NCBI RefSeq assembly: GCF_011602485.2 | Contig: NZ_CP050022.2 | Coordinates: 1,570,001-1,634,000, forward strand | Length of the DNA stretch: 64,000 nucleotides | Source of the DNA: Bradyrhizobium sp. 1(2017) | Lineage (GTDB): Bacteria > Pseudomonadota > Alphaproteobacteria > Rhizobiales > Xanthobacteraceae | Reading direction: 5' to 3' | Shown: in pieces, positions 45,146-55,373 of the stretch | Layout of the letters: each line of letters starts with the position of its first letter | Numbering within the stretch: the first letter of the stretch is position 1 | Position numbers and translations under genes: made by a program | The notes under the pieces: generated by a model | Seen by the model: the letters and a program-made list of their open reading frames with translations, nothing else | Told to the model about the DNA's origin: nothing | The model's database searches: none

Positions 45146-46282
45146 ATGACCGCCATCAAGCCGTTCCGCATCGCCATTAGTGATGACATCCTCGCCGATC
45201 TCAAGTCGCGCCTCGCCCGCACGCGTTGGCCGGAGGCGGAGCTGGTGGACGACTGGAGCCAGGGCGCGCCGCTGAAATGGATCCGGGAGATCTGCAGCCA
45301 TTGGGCGAACGGTTACGACTGGCGGGCGCGCGAAGCGAAGCTCAACCGCTTCGAGCAGTTCACCACCGAGATCGACGGGCTCGACATCCATTTCATCCAT
45401 GTTCGTTCGAAGGAAGCAAACGCGCTGCCGCTGATCATCACCCATGGCTGGCCCGGCTCGATCGTCGAATTCCAGAAAGTGATCGCGCCGCTGGTCGATC
45501 CTGCCGCGCATGGCGGCAATCCCGCGGATGCGTTTCACGTGGTCTGCCCGTCGCTGCCGGGCTTCGGTTTCTCCGCCAAGCCGAAGACCACCGGCTGGGG
45601 CGTCGACCGCATCGCCGCGACCTGGGCGAAGCTGATGGACCGGCTTGGTTATGCGCGCTACGGCGCGCAGGGCGGCGATTGGGGCTCGGCGGTGACGACC
45701 TCGCTCGGCGCGCAGGATGCCGCGCACTGCGCCGGCATCCACATCACGCTGTCCTTCAATGCGCCGCCGCGCGTCGAGGGCGAGCCGACGGCGGAAGAGA
45801 AGCGTGCGCTCGCCGGCCTCAAGCATTATGTCGATCTCGATTCCGGCTATTCCAAGCAGCAATCGACGCGGCCGCAGACGCTCGGTTATGGCCTGACGGA
45901 TTCGCCGAGCGGGCAGGCGGCCTGGATCCTGGAAAAGTTCTGGGCCTGGACCGATTGCGACGGCCATCCCGAGAATATCTTCACCAGGGACGAGCTGCTC
46001 GACAACGTCATGCTGTACTGGGCGACGGAAACGGCGACCTCCTCTGCGCGTCTCTATTGGGAAAGCTTCGGCAAGCGGCGGACGACGCCGGTGGTCAAGG
46101 TGCCGACGGGCGTCGCCGCATTCCCCAAGGAGATCATCACGCCGGTGCGGAGCTGGATGGAGCCGAACTTCCCCAACATTACATATTGGAGCGAGATGGA
46201 GAAAGGCGGCCATTTCGCCGCCTTCGAGCAGCCGGAGCTGTTCGTGCGCGATGTCAGGACGTTCTTCGCAACGCTGCGGTAA
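45146..46282 (+). CDS. epoxide hydrolase (alpha/beta-hydrolase, EHN type)
   Basis: A 378-residue enzyme with the EHN lid domain at the N terminus (PFRIAISDDILADLKSRLARTRWPEAELVDDWSQGAPL) and an alpha/beta-hydrolase core. The oxyanion motif is HGWPGS, the nucleophile is D178 in GAQGGDWGSAV and the histidine lies in EKGGHFAAFEQP near the end. Members open epoxides to diols; the substrate is unknown. It is transcribed toward an acyl-CoA synthetase gene but a repeat-filled gap of 165 bases separates them. Confidence 0.92.
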   Translation: MTAIKPFRIAISDDILADLKSRLARTRWPEAELVDDWSQGAPLKWIREICSHWANGYDWRAREAKLNRFEQFTTEIDGLDIHFIHVRSKEANALPLIITHGWPGSIVEFQKVIAPLVDPAAHGGNPADAFHVVCPSLPGFGFSAKPKTTGWGVDRIAATWAKLMDRLGYARYGAQGGDWGSAVTTSLGAQDAAHCAGIHITLSFNAPPRVEGEPTAEEKRALAGLKHYVDLDSGYSKQQSTRPQTLGYGLTDSPSGQAAWILEKFWAWTDCDGHPENIFTRDELLDNVMLYWATETATSSARLYWESFGKRRTTPVVKVPTGVAAFPKEIITPVRSWMEPNFPNITYWSEMEKGGHFAAFEQPELFVRDVRTFFATLR

Positions 46283-46290
46283 GCCACGCT

Positions 46291-46329
46291 GTCATTCCGG
46301 GCGACGCTTGGCATTTCCCCGGAATGACG
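46291..46329. repeat. short R2 repeat
   Basis: gtcattccgggcg and ccccggaatgacg form a short hairpin directly after the epoxide hydrolase gene. Confidence 0.7.
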
Positions 46330-46335
46330 ACGGCT

Positions 46336-46428
46336 CGTCATGCCCGGGCTTGTCCCGGGCATCCACGCCTCTAAACTGGTGGTGAAGCAAGAAGAACGTG
46401 GATGGCCGGGACGAGCCCGGCCATGACG
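46336..46428. repeat. inverted repeat family R7
   Basis: cgtcatgcccgggc at the left and gcccggccatgacg at the right are complementary, with inner arms cccgggcatccacg and cgtggatggccggg. Related to 13897-13953. It lies just upstream of the acyl-CoA synthetase start. Confidence 0.8.
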
Positions 46429-46447
46429 ACGTTCCCGGGAAACGACC

Positions 46448-48058
<1,611 letters not shown>

Positions 48059-48068
48059 CTTTTCGACA

Positions 48069-48536
48069 ATGGCAAAGACCTCTCAAGCCGCGGGGCTCCA
48101 CCGCGCTTCATTGGCTAAGCTCCACGATCTCGATGCGGCGCTGGAGCTGATGTATTACGGCTGGCGCGGCATGACGCTGGAGGCCGACGATTATCTTGCG
48201 AAGCAGGGCCTGTCGCGTCCGCACCATCGCATCCTCTATGTCGTGGCGCGCCGGCCCGACATCGCGATCGGCGCGCTGATCGAGATCCTCGGCATTTCCA
48301 AGCAGGCTCTCAACCGGCCGCTCAATCTGCTCCTGGAGCGCAAGCTCCTGACGTCGAAGCGCTCGCCCGAGCAGCATCGCTCCAAACTGCTGCGCCTGAC
48401 CGAAGCGGGGCAGCGCATCGAGCAAAGGGCGTCGGACCACGAACGCAAGGTGCTGCGCGAGGCGTTCGATCGCGTCGGGGTATCAGGTGCGGCGGCATGG
48501 ATGGGCGTCATGGAGGCGATCGCCGACAACAACTGA
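48069..48536 (+). CDS. MarR-family transcriptional regulator
   Basis: A 155-residue winged-helix regulator. The recognition region is LIEILGISKQALNRPLNLLLERKLLTSKRSPEQHRSKLLRLTEAGQ, with the wing RSPEQHRSK. It starts ten bases after the acyl-CoA synthetase stop, so the two are cotranscribed. A perfect palindrome GTCAAT-ATG-ATTGAC lies 12 bases after its stop and upstream of the SnoaL gene, a likely binding site for this or a related factor. Confidence 0.92.
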   Translation: MAKTSQAAGLHRASLAKLHDLDAALELMYYGWRGMTLEADDYLAKQGLSRPHHRILYVVARRPDIAIGALIEILGISKQALNRPLNLLLERKLLTSKRSPEQHRSKLLRLTEAGQRIEQRASDHERKVLREAFDRVGVSGAAAWMGVMEAIADNN

Positions 48537-48547
48537 CGAAATCTAAA

Positions 48548-48562
48548 GTCAATATGATTGAC
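48548..48562. promoter_or_regulatory. perfect 15-bp inverted repeat after the MarR gene
   Basis: GTCAAT-ATG-ATTGAC, 57 bases before the SnoaL-like gene. It has the size and symmetry of MarR operators. Confidence 0.5.
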
Positions 48563-48618
48563 ATGAGAGACGGGCTTTGTCACTTTCCCGGCCAAGGAGC
48601 CAGGGGAGGGCCCGTGTC

Positions 48619-48987
48619 ATGACTGGACAGGCAATGAATCGCGCGGCCGCCGAACCCTTTGTAGCGGCATGGTGCGCGAACTGGCGCAGGGTGGATATCG
48701 ACGCGGTCGTTGCCCATTTCGCCGACGATGCGCAGATGCGTAGCCCTCTTGCGCTCACATTGACGGGCTCTCCCACGGTCATCGGCGCCGAGAACATCCG
48801 CGCCTATTGGCGGAAGGCCTATGGTCACATCGAAGGCGCGGACCTGAAGATCCTGAGCTGGAGCTGGGACGACGCCATCGCGCGGCTGACGGTGTGGTGG
48901 CAGCTCGGCGACACGCGGGCCAGCGAATTCATGGATTTCGACGATGCGGGCCGTGTGGTGCGCAGCGAAGCTTTTTACGGAAAATGA
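48619..48987 (+). CDS. SnoaL/NTF2-like protein
   Basis: A 122-residue protein with the cone-shaped NTF2 fold: AAAEPFVAAWCANWRRVDIDAVVAHFADDAQMRSPLAL, GAENIRAYWRKAYGHI and RLTVWWQLGDTRASEFMDFDDAGRVVRSEAFY. These pockets bind or isomerise small hydrophobic ligands. The ATG at 48619 has GGGGAGGG upstream. It overlaps the next gene by four bases (ATGA), so a membrane protein is made together with it. Confidence 0.85.
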   Translation: MTGQAMNRAAAEPFVAAWCANWRRVDIDAVVAHFADDAQMRSPLALTLTGSPTVIGAENIRAYWRKAYGHIEGADLKILSWSWDDAIARLTVWWQLGDTRASEFMDFDDAGRVVRSEAFYGK

Positions 48988-49433
48988 CCATGCACCTTTC
49001 GGATATCGTTCTGCTTCTCAACACGCTTTGGTTCGTCGGCGCCTTCGTCCAGTTCAGCATAGCACAAGCCAACACGCTGAAGATCCTGCTGCCGCGGGAA
49101 GAGCGCAGCAATCCGATCGCGCCGACGCTGGCCGCCAGCGTGGCGTTCCTGGGTGGGATGAATCTCCCGATTGGACTTTTGTCGTTCTATCTGCTGGTCG
49201 CTCGTCCCTCCTTCTTCCAGCCGATCGAGGCCCAGCTGGCGCTATTCTTGTTCTTCGCGGCCTGCCATTTCAGCCAGTTCGCCTACAACGTTCCGGTTCT
49301 GATGCGCGGTGGACGCGTCGGGGTTGCCTACTGGCCCGTGTTGAAGGGCCCGATGCTCAGGATCTTCGTCATCGACGCCGCTTTGTTCGCAGCCAATCTC
49401 GGCGTGGCGCTTCTGCTCACGTCGCGCGCCTGA
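48984..49433 (+). CDS. membrane protein of unknown function, 149 residues
   Basis: A four-helix membrane protein. Helices are near residues 8-28 (LLLNTLWFVGAFVQFSIAQ), 48-70 (AASVAFLGGMNLPIGLLSFYLL), 82-102 (LALFLFFAACHFSQFAYNV) and 122-145 (MLRIFVIDAALFAANLGVALLL). The start ATG overlaps the stop codon of the SnoaL gene. A short histidine/aromatic patch (CHFSQFAYN) lies in the third helix. I do not recognise the family. Confidence 0.75.
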   Translation: MTMHLSDIVLLLNTLWFVGAFVQFSIAQANTLKILLPREERSNPIAPTLAASVAFLGGMNLPIGLLSFYLLVARPSFFQPIEAQLALFLFFAACHFSQFAYNVPVLMRGGRVGVAYWPVLKGPMLRIFVIDAALFAANLGVALLLTSRA

Positions 49434-49556
49434 CACACGTCAGGCGAAGCCGCAGCGGTATTCTCCGACCGCCCAACTCATGGGTGCAAGGATCGCCAGA
49501 GCGCGCTAACATCCGCCTCACAGCGTGCGGCGAAGATCGCGTGAGGGAGGAAGCTA

Positions 49557-50327
49557 ATGTCGATCTCGGGCAAGGTCGATCCGGTGGTGCGTCCCGTCGT
49601 GGCGACCGACATCGCCGAGGCGCTCGTCGAGGGCCTGCGCGATTTCCAGGCGCTGCCGTTCTACGGCCTCTGCTTCGGTGCGCTCTATGCCGCCGGCGGC
49701 ATCGCCATCATGCTCTGCCTCACCGCCTTCGGCATGGTCTATCTCGTCTATCCCCTGGCCGCCGGTTTCGCGCTGATCGGGCCGTTTGTCGCGATCGGTC
49801 TCTATGAGGTCAGCCGCCGCCGCGAGCGCGGCGAGCCCGTTTCCTTCGGCGCGATCTGGTCGGCGATACGCTCGCGCAGCGAGATCGGCTGGATGGCGTT
49901 CGTGACGCTGTTCGTGTTCGTGATCTGGATGTACCAGGTGCGACTCCTGATCGCGCTGCTGCTCGGCCTCAATGTCTCGTTCTCGAGCTTGCAGGAATTT
50001 ATGACGGTGGTGCTGACAACCAATGAGGGCCTGCTGTTCCTCGCCATCGGAAATGCGGTCGGTGCCGTGCTGTCGCTGATCCTGTTCTCGCTCACCGTGG
50101 TGTCGTTTCCGCTGCTGCTCGACCGCGACGTCGATTTTGTCACAGCCATGGTGACGAGCGTGCGCGCCGTGGTGACGAGCCCGCTGCCGATGATCGGCTG
50201 GGCCGCGGTCATCGTGATGCTGCTGATCGTCTCGGCGCTGCCTTACTTCCTCGGCCTGGTCGTGACCCTGCCGGTGCTGGGGCATGCGACCTGGCATCTC
50301 TATCGGCGGCTGGTGGTGCCGGTCTGA
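49557..50327 (+). CDS. DUF2189 family membrane protein
   Basis: A 256-residue protein with six helices. The family opening is PVVRPVVATDIAEALVEGLRDFQALPFYGLCFGALYAAGG, with LVYPLAAGFALIGPFVAIGLYEVSRRRERGE and the end SALPYFLGLVVTLPVLGHATWHLYRRLV. DUF2189 proteins are integral membrane proteins of unproved function, often called transporters or cytochrome-oxidase-like. An SD GGGAGGAAG precedes the ATG. Confidence 0.88.
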   Translation: MSISGKVDPVVRPVVATDIAEALVEGLRDFQALPFYGLCFGALYAAGGIAIMLCLTAFGMVYLVYPLAAGFALIGPFVAIGLYEVSRRRERGEPVSFGAIWSAIRSRSEIGWMAFVTLFVFVIWMYQVRLLIALLLGLNVSFSSLQEFMTVVLTTNEGLLFLAIGNAVGAVLSLILFSLTVVSFPLLLDRDVDFVTAMVTSVRAVVTSPLPMIGWAAVIVMLLIVSALPYFLGLVVTLPVLGHATWHLYRRLVVPV

Positions 50328-50330
50328 GGT

Positions 50331-50473
50331 TGTCGCCCCCGCGAAGGCGGGGGCCCATAACCCCAGGGAGTAGTTGTAGCGCGAAGTTGTAACCGCGAGT
50401 CTTCGCCAAACTCTATCCTGTGGCTATGGGTCCCGGATCGGCGCGCGCTTGAGGCGCGCTTGTCCGGGACGAC
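50331..50473. repeat. inverted repeat family R3
   Basis: gttgtcgcccccgcgaaggc at the left and tgtccgggacgac at the right are the outer arms. The interior gcgagtcttcgcc and tatgggtcccgg match the copy at 63543-63672. Confidence 0.7.
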
Positions 50474-50489
50474 ACCGAGGTTGCGGCAA

Positions 50490-51002
50490 CTACGGCGTCT
50501 TGATCCCCATCGCCTTCAGCGCATCGAGCATCCGCTGCGGCGGGCCCAGCTTGACGACCAGCGGCTGGCCGGTCTCGAGCACGCTCTTGAGGCTGGACAG
50601 GATCGCCGGCCAGCCGGAGCGCCCGCCTGCGAGGATGTCGTCACTCAGCGGGCGGTCATGGCCCTCGCTCATGGTAAGCCGGACCGCATCGCCGACCTGT
50701 TCGATCTCGTAGGTGACGAGCGTCGGGCCGAGCTTCTCGACCAGCTCGGGCCAGTTCACGTTGAACGTGACCGCGAGCTTGCGCGGCGGGTCGTAGGCGA
50801 GAACCTCGCCGCTGATGTGCAGCGCGCCGTCAGGCGTGCGCACGGTGAAGGCGCCGCCGAGCCGCGGCTCGACCTCGACGGCATTGCCGAAGAAATACTG
50901 CCGGCTGAACTCCGCCGAGGTCAGCGCCTGCCATACCTTCTCCGGCGTCGAGGCGATGTAGATGGTATAGACCGTGAGCGGCTTGAACTGATCGAGGTTC
51001 AT
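50490..51002 (-). CDS. SRPBCC (AHSA1-type) domain protein, second of operon
   Basis: A 170-residue START-like domain protein: TVYTIYIASTPEKVWQALTSAEFSRQYFFGNAVEVEPRLGGAF, LAYDPPRKLAVTFNVNWPEL and VRLTMSEGHDR. The hydrophobic pocket probably binds a small ligand, but none is known. Its ATG overlaps the stop codon of the upstream paralogue by four bases (ATGA). It is the last gene of a three-gene unit headed by an ArsR regulator. Confidence 0.88.
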   Translation of the reverse strand: MNLDQFKPLTVYTIYIASTPEKVWQALTSAEFSRQYFFGNAVEVEPRLGGAFTVRTPDGALHISGEVLAYDPPRKLAVTFNVNWPELVEKLGPTLVTYEIEQVGDAVRLTMSEGHDRPLSDDILAGGRSGWPAILSSLKSVLETGQPLVVKLGPPQRMLDALKAMGIKTP

Positions 51003-51469
51003 TTTGCGTCGAATCCCTTGTTGAGCGCCGCGCGCGGAATGGCGAGCACCTTGCCTCTCTCCAGCAGGCTCTTGAGCCCGGACAGGATCGCGGGCCAGCC
51101 ATTGGAGACGGCGCCGAGATATTTGCCGCCTTCGACGAATCCGTCATGCAGCACGGTCAAACGCACGAGCGGGCCGAAAGGCTCGAGCGTGAAGACGACG
51201 CGCGATATTGGTTCACCGCGCAGTTCCTCGAACTTGTGGTGCTTGAAGCTGTAGGACAGGCGCCGCGGCGGATCGGCCTCGAGGATCTCGCCGGAATCGG
51301 TGACTTCGCCGTCGAGCAGGAGCGCGAAGGGCGAGCCGACTTTCCAGTCGGACCGGACTTCGGCGCCGAACCAATATTGCTTCGTGAATTCGCTCGACGT
51401 CAGCGCCTGCCACAGCTCCTCTGCTGTGGTCTCGATATAGGTCACGTAGACGAATTCCGGCTTACTCAT
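50999..51469 (-). CDS. SRPBCC (AHSA1-type) domain protein, first of operon
   Basis: A 156-residue paralogue of the next gene: EFVYVTYIETTAEELWQALTSSEFTKQYWFGAEVRSDWKVGSPF, EILEADPPRRLSYSFKHHK and VRLTVLHDGFVEGGK. The two proteins share the same blocks in the same order and may form a pair. Its start overlaps the ArsR stop by eight bases, so it is translated with the regulator. Confidence 0.88.
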   Translation of the reverse strand: MSKPEFVYVTYIETTAEELWQALTSSEFTKQYWFGAEVRSDWKVGSPFALLLDGEVTDSGEILEADPPRRLSYSFKHHKFEELRGEPISRVVFTLEPFGPLVRLTVLHDGFVEGGKYLGAVSNGWPAILSGLKSLLERGKVLAIPRAALNKGFDAK

Positions 51470-51776
51470 CGCGTTTCTCCAACTGACGTTTCAACTCGCT
51501 GAGCGCGGCGAGCTTGCCGCGCTCGAATTTCCTGATCCAGCGTTCGCCGATCTGATGGATCGGCACGGGGTTGAGATAGTGCAGCTTCTCGCGGCCATGC
51601 CTGATGGCGGTGACGAGATTGGCCTCCTCCAGAATCGCAAGGTGCTTGGTCACGGCCTGGCGCGTCATCGCGAGGCCTTCGCAGAGCTCGTTCAGCGTCT
51701 GGCCATTCCTGGCGTGAAGCCTGTCCAGCAGCGACCGTCGTGACGCATCGGCGAGCGCTTTGAAGACCTCATCCAT
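51462..51776 (-). CDS. ArsR-family regulator of the SRPBCC operon
   Basis: A 104-residue winged-helix protein starting MDEVFKALADASRRSLLDRLHARNGQTLNELCEGLAMTRQAVTKHLAILEEANLVTAIRHGREKLHYLNP. The metal-binding cysteine pairs of classic ArsR are not present; only one Cys occurs. The ATG at 51776 is chosen since a start at 51794 would sit inside the operator palindrome. ArsR and SRPBCC proteins are often coupled; the regulator probably represses its own operon. Confidence 0.9.
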   Translation of the reverse strand: MDEVFKALADASRRSLLDRLHARNGQTLNELCEGLAMTRQAVTKHLAILEEANLVTAIRHGREKLHYLNPVPIHQIGERWIRKFERGKLAALSELKRQLEKRDE

Positions 51777-51790
51777 GGCGGTGATAATAG

Positions 51791-51806
51791 GCAACCAAAT
51801 GGTTGC
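51791..51806. promoter_or_regulatory. operator of the ArsR-SRPBCC operon
   Basis: GCAACC-AAAT-GGTTGC is a perfect inverted repeat 15 bases before the ArsR start; on the minus strand it adjoins a TATTAT -10-like box, so binding would block transcription. Confidence 0.7.
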
Positions 51807-51825
51807 ATGTCAAGAACCCGTCCGT

Positions 51826-51905
51826 CGTCATTCCGGGGCGACGCGTCAGCGTCGAACCCGGAATCTCGAGGTTCCGGATGACCGCTGCGCGGTTTCCGGA
51901 ATGAC
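51826..51905. repeat. inverted repeat family R2
   Basis: cgtcattccggggcgacg and the right-hand ccggaatgac frame an inner gaacccggaatc / gaggttccgg pair. Confidence 0.8.
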
Positions 51906-51991
51906 TCTTGAGAAATCGTGTTTTTGGCGCGCGTAGATCACTGTGCTAGCCTCGCGTCTCAGCCAACGCAGATTGGTCCCGGGAGGACTTC

Positions 51992-53440
51992 ATGTTCCGT
52001 TGCGTCCCGACTGCTGCCTTGCTCGTTTTTTTCGCTGGCAGCACGGCCGTTCACGCCCAGAAACAGCAGATGATCGGCGCGCCTCCGGAAGCGTCCAACA
52101 TGAAGCTGGTCGGCATGAACGACCTTCAGGGGCGCAGCGCCTATCAGCCGACGATCCATCACCAGGGCGATCGCTGGATCGCCTATATCGGCCATCACGG
52201 CGGCACCGACGACGTGCCCAACCCCGTCAACCCGATAACGGGCAAGGCCGAGCCGAACGGGACGTCCATCGTCGACGTCACCGATCCCGCGCGTCCAAAA
52301 TATCTGCGGCACCTGCCGGGGCAGGAAGGCAAGTACGAATCCGGCGGCGCGCAGATGGTGCGGGTCTGCGACGGCAAGGCGTTGCCGAAGGGCGATCCGA
52401 ACGCGGTCTACATGCTGCGCACTTTCGGCAGCGAGGCGCACGAGATCTGGAACGTCACTGATCCCGCCAGCCCCGTGCTCCTCACCCGCATCGGCGGCTT
52501 GAAGGACACGCACAAGAGCTGGTGGGAGTGCGACACCGGCATTGCCTTCCTCGTCTCGGGCGCGCCGGACTGGCGCACGCGACGCATGACGCAGGTTTAC
52601 GATCTCTCCGATCCCGCGCATCCGCAGAAAATCCGCGACTTCGGCCTGCCGGGCCAGGAGCCGGGCGCGACCGGCGCGGTGCCGACCGAATTGCACGGGC
52701 CGATCTCGACCGGTCCGAACGGCAACCGCGTCTATTTCGGCTACGGCACCAACAAGGGCGGTATGCTGCAGATCGTCGATCGCGAGAAGCTCTTGAGCGG
52801 GCCGAAGGAGCCGACGCCGGACAATCTGCGCTATCCCGAGATCGCGCGCATGCCGATGTCCGCCTTCAACGGCGCGCACACGACATTCCCGATGCTGGAC
52901 ATGCCCATCGCCGAATTCGCCGAGGACAAGGACGGCAAGATGCGTGACATCGTCATGATCGTGGACGAGGCGATCCTGAACGAATGCGGCGAGGCGCGGC
53001 AGATGGTGTGGTTCGCCGACGTCACCACCGAGACGCGGCCGATGATGATCTCGAGCTATACGGTGCCGGAGGCGAGCGGGCAGTTCTGCCAGCGCGGCGG
53101 CCGCTTCGGCGCGCATTCCTCCAACGAAAGCATGGCGCCGGTCTACTACAGGAAGATGGCCTTCATCGCGTTCTTCAATGCCGGCGTGCGCGCGCTCGAC
53201 ATCCGCGATCCCTATCACCCCAGGGAGGTCGGCCATTTCATTCCGTCGATCACTGCCGCCACCGACAAGCGCTGCATCCCGATCGAGGGCGGCGAGCGCT
53301 GCAAGGTCGCGATCCAGACCAACAATGTCGAGACGGACGATCGTGGCTACATCTACATCGTCGATCGTGCCAACACGGGTTTGCATATTCTCGAGCTGAC
53401 AGGACCGGCGCGCACTGTCGCCGGCCTGCCGAGGAACTGA
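51992..53440 (+). CDS. secreted LVIVD-repeat beta-propeller protein
   Basis: A 482-residue exported protein with a signal peptide ending AGSTAVHA. The mature part shows repeated blades: GTSIVDVTDPARPKYLRHLPG, HEIWNVTDPASPVLLTRIGG, TQVYDLSDPAHPQKIRDFGL and VRALDIRDPYHPREVGHFIP, the LVIVD signature, with QIVDREK and IVDRANTGLHILEL as further blades. Such propellers are thought to be periplasmic scaffolds; no enzymatic residue is known. Two cysteines, C369 and C433 regions, may be paired. No operon partner is seen. Confidence 0.85.
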   Translation: MFRCVPTAALLVFFAGSTAVHAQKQQMIGAPPEASNMKLVGMNDLQGRSAYQPTIHHQGDRWIAYIGHHGGTDDVPNPVNPITGKAEPNGTSIVDVTDPARPKYLRHLPGQEGKYESGGAQMVRVCDGKALPKGDPNAVYMLRTFGSEAHEIWNVTDPASPVLLTRIGGLKDTHKSWWECDTGIAFLVSGAPDWRTRRMTQVYDLSDPAHPQKIRDFGLPGQEPGATGAVPTELHGPISTGPNGNRVYFGYGTNKGGMLQIVDREKLLSGPKEPTPDNLRYPEIARMPMSAFNGAHTTFPMLDMPIAEFAEDKDGKMRDIVMIVDEAILNECGEARQMVWFADVTTETRPMMISSYTVPEASGQFCQRGGRFGAHSSNESMAPVYYRKMAFIAFFNAGVRALDIRDPYHPREVGHFIPSITAATDKRCIPIEGGERCKVAIQTNNVETDDRGYIYIVDRANTGLHILELTGPARTVAGLPRN

Positions 53441-53523
53441 CGATGTGGCGCGCATCCGCGATCGCGGCGATGATGATCGCGTGCAGTGTGTCCCGCGTCG
53501 GAGCTGAGCGGCTTGCTCCGCGG

Positions 53524-53585
53524 CGGTCCTGGGATATGGAAAGGCTGCGGCGTACTGGATACCCCGCTTTCGCGGGGTATGGCAC
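53524..53585. repeat. inverted repeat family R6, reverse orientation
   Basis: accccgctttcgcggggt is a perfect hairpin, preceded by ggctgcggcgtactggat. It is the reverse complement of the unit at 28143-28218. Confidence 0.7.
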
Positions 53586-53669
53586 CGCAATCTGGCGAAC
53601 AGCTCCGTCTTCCGTTCCCGCCATTCCCGTGCATTAATATCGCAACCGCTCTCACCCCGAGTCCTCCCC

Positions 53670-54290
53670 ATGATGTCCATGCAAGCCTACCTCGCCTTCG
53701 TCGCCGCCTGCATTGCGCTGGCGCTGCTACCGGGGCCGATCGTCACCCTCGTCATCGCCAACGGCCTGCGCCACGGCACTCGCGCAGCCCTCACCAACGT
53801 TGCGGGCGCGCAGGCCGGGCTTGCCATCGTCATCGGCATCGTCGCGGTCGGCTTGACCTCGCTGATGGCGACCATGGGCTACTGGTTCGACTGGGTGCGC
53901 TTTGCCGGCGCCGCCTATCTGATCTGGCTCGGCATCAGGCTGATCTGGGCACCGGTCGAGGGCGTGGACGTCGATGCGCCGCCTCCGCCGCCGCGCGGCG
54001 GCTTCTTCCTGCAGGGATTTCTGGTGCTGCTGTCGAACCCGAAGGTGCTGGTGTTCTTCGGCGCCTTCATTCCGCAGTTCATGGACATGAACCAGCCGCA
54101 CTTTCCGCAGGTCGCGCTGCTGGGCGCGACCTTCATGGTCACGGCGGTCGTGACGGACGCGCTCTACGCCATCGCCGCCGGCCGCGCCCGAAAATTCTTC
54201 TCGGCGCGCCGCACGCGCATGATGTCGCGCATCTCCGGCGGCTTCATGATCGGCGGCGGCATCTGGCTGGCACTGACCAGGGCGAAGTGA
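53670..54290 (+). CDS. LysE-family translocator
   Basis: A 206-residue exporter with about six helices: YLAFVAACIALALLPGPIVTLVIANGLRHGTRAALTNVAGAQAG at the start has the family PGP and GxRxG signatures, and QGFLVLLSNPKVLVFFGAFIPQFMD the second half. RhtB/LysE proteins export amino acids. The central loop carries a Pro-rich insertion (APPPPPRG). The start at 53670 or 53673 (MMSMQ) cannot be separated. It is convergent with the formylglutamate gene. Confidence 0.9.
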   Translation: MMSMQAYLAFVAACIALALLPGPIVTLVIANGLRHGTRAALTNVAGAQAGLAIVIGIVAVGLTSLMATMGYWFDWVRFAGAAYLIWLGIRLIWAPVEGVDVDAPPPPPRGGFFLQGFLVLLSNPKVLVFFGAFIPQFMDMNQPHFPQVALLGATFMVTAVVTDALYAIAAGRARKFFSARRTRMMSRISGGFMIGGGIWLALTRAK

Positions 54291-54292
54291 GC

Positions 54293-55096
54293 TCAAATCG
54301 GCAGCTGCGCCTTCAGCTCCATTTCGATCTCGGCAAAGATCCGCGCCAGCCGTTCGGCCCATTGCTGCTGGCCGGACTGGTCGGCGATGAGATCCTGGCG
54401 GATCTCGATGCCGGTGTTGACGAGGCCGCGCGCCTCGCCGTGCACGGGAATGGTGTAGTCGGTGAGGTCGTTCACCGCATAGGGCTCGTTGTCGCCGACG
54501 ACGAGATCGCTCTCGCTCCGGAGATGTTTCAACAGCAGCTGCTGCAGCACGGTGTCGCGGTTGTACAGCGCGCCGATGTGCCAGGGCCGCGCCACGCCGG
54601 CATAGACCGGCGTGAAGCTGTGCAGCGAGACCAGTATCGTCGGCCGCTCGTCGTGCAGACGGCGGTTGATCGCGGTATCGATGCGATCATGATAGGGCGC
54701 GAAGATCTCGCGTCGCCGCGCCTCGCGCTCCCATTGCGAAATCCCCTCGTTACGCGGGATCGCGGTGGCTTCGGAGATGACCGGGATCGAGCTCGCCGCG
54801 GCAGGCGGGCGGTTGCAGTCGATCACGAGCCGCGAATAGCGCTGCGCGATCAGATGCGCGTCGAGCATTCTTGCCAAGCGCTCGGCGACGCCGGCGATGC
54901 CGATGTCCCAGCCGATGTGCCTGACAAGCTCGCTTTCCGCGACGCCGAGATTGCCGAGCGCGCGCGGCAACACCCGCCCGTAGTGATCCGAGGTGAGCAG
55001 GAAGGGCGATTGTCCCTCCGCATTCACCTCGTGCACGGGCGCAATGTCGCCCGCGCCGAGGATCTGATCGGCCGCCTCAGCTGTGTCGAGAGTCAT
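54293..55096 (-). CDS. N-formylglutamate amidohydrolase family protein
   Basis: A 267-residue Zn-dependent hydrolase related to HutG. Seen: FLLTSDHYGRVLPRALGNLGV, HIGWDIGIAGVAERLARML, RLVIDCNRPPAA, the metal ligand region PTILVSLHSFTPVY and the end VNTGIEIRQDLIADQ. In histidine degradation the enzyme splits formylglutamate, but no hut gene is near, so the true substrate may differ. It stops two bases after the LysE gene on the other strand. Confidence 0.88.
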   Translation of the reverse strand: MTLDTAEAADQILGAGDIAPVHEVNAEGQSPFLLTSDHYGRVLPRALGNLGVAESELVRHIGWDIGIAGVAERLARMLDAHLIAQRYSRLVIDCNRPPAAASSIPVISEATAIPRNEGISQWEREARRREIFAPYHDRIDTAINRRLHDERPTILVSLHSFTPVYAGVARPWHIGALYNRDTVLQQLLLKHLRSESDLVVGDNEPYAVNDLTDYTIPVHGEARGLVNTGIEIRQDLIADQSGQQQWAERLARIFAEIEMELKAQLPI

Positions 55097-55178
55097 CCTG
55101 ATTGCCTATGGAGAAAGTCGCCGCGGAAGTCGGGCGGGCATCGGTATAGATTGGTTCGCGCGAAATCACCATGATCGC

Positions 55179-55300
55179 GTCGTCCTGGCGAAAGCCTGGA
55201 CCCATGGTTACCGAACGCGGCAATGGGCAAGCCGATCGCCCCGGCGTCGGGCCACACTGCCAGCCGGGGATAATGGGTCCTGGCTTTCGCCAGGACGACC
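55179..55300. repeat. inverted repeat family R3
   Basis: gtcgtcctggcgaaagcctg and caggctttcgccaggacgac style arms pair: left gtcgtcctggcgaaagcctg, right tggctttcgccaggacgac. The loop holds ggcaagccgatcgc. Related copies at 50331-50473 and 63543-63672. Confidence 0.85.
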
Positions 55301-55373
55301 GTGGAGAGGCAGTGTGCCCTCGTCGCCATACGCGGCGCTGTCGTTCCCTATCATTCGCAGCTATAGAGCCTCC

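Noticed and set aside
53458..53640. possible short gene in the gap before the LysE gene
   Set aside because: Mostly the R6 repeat; the frame has no ribosome site or recognisable product.
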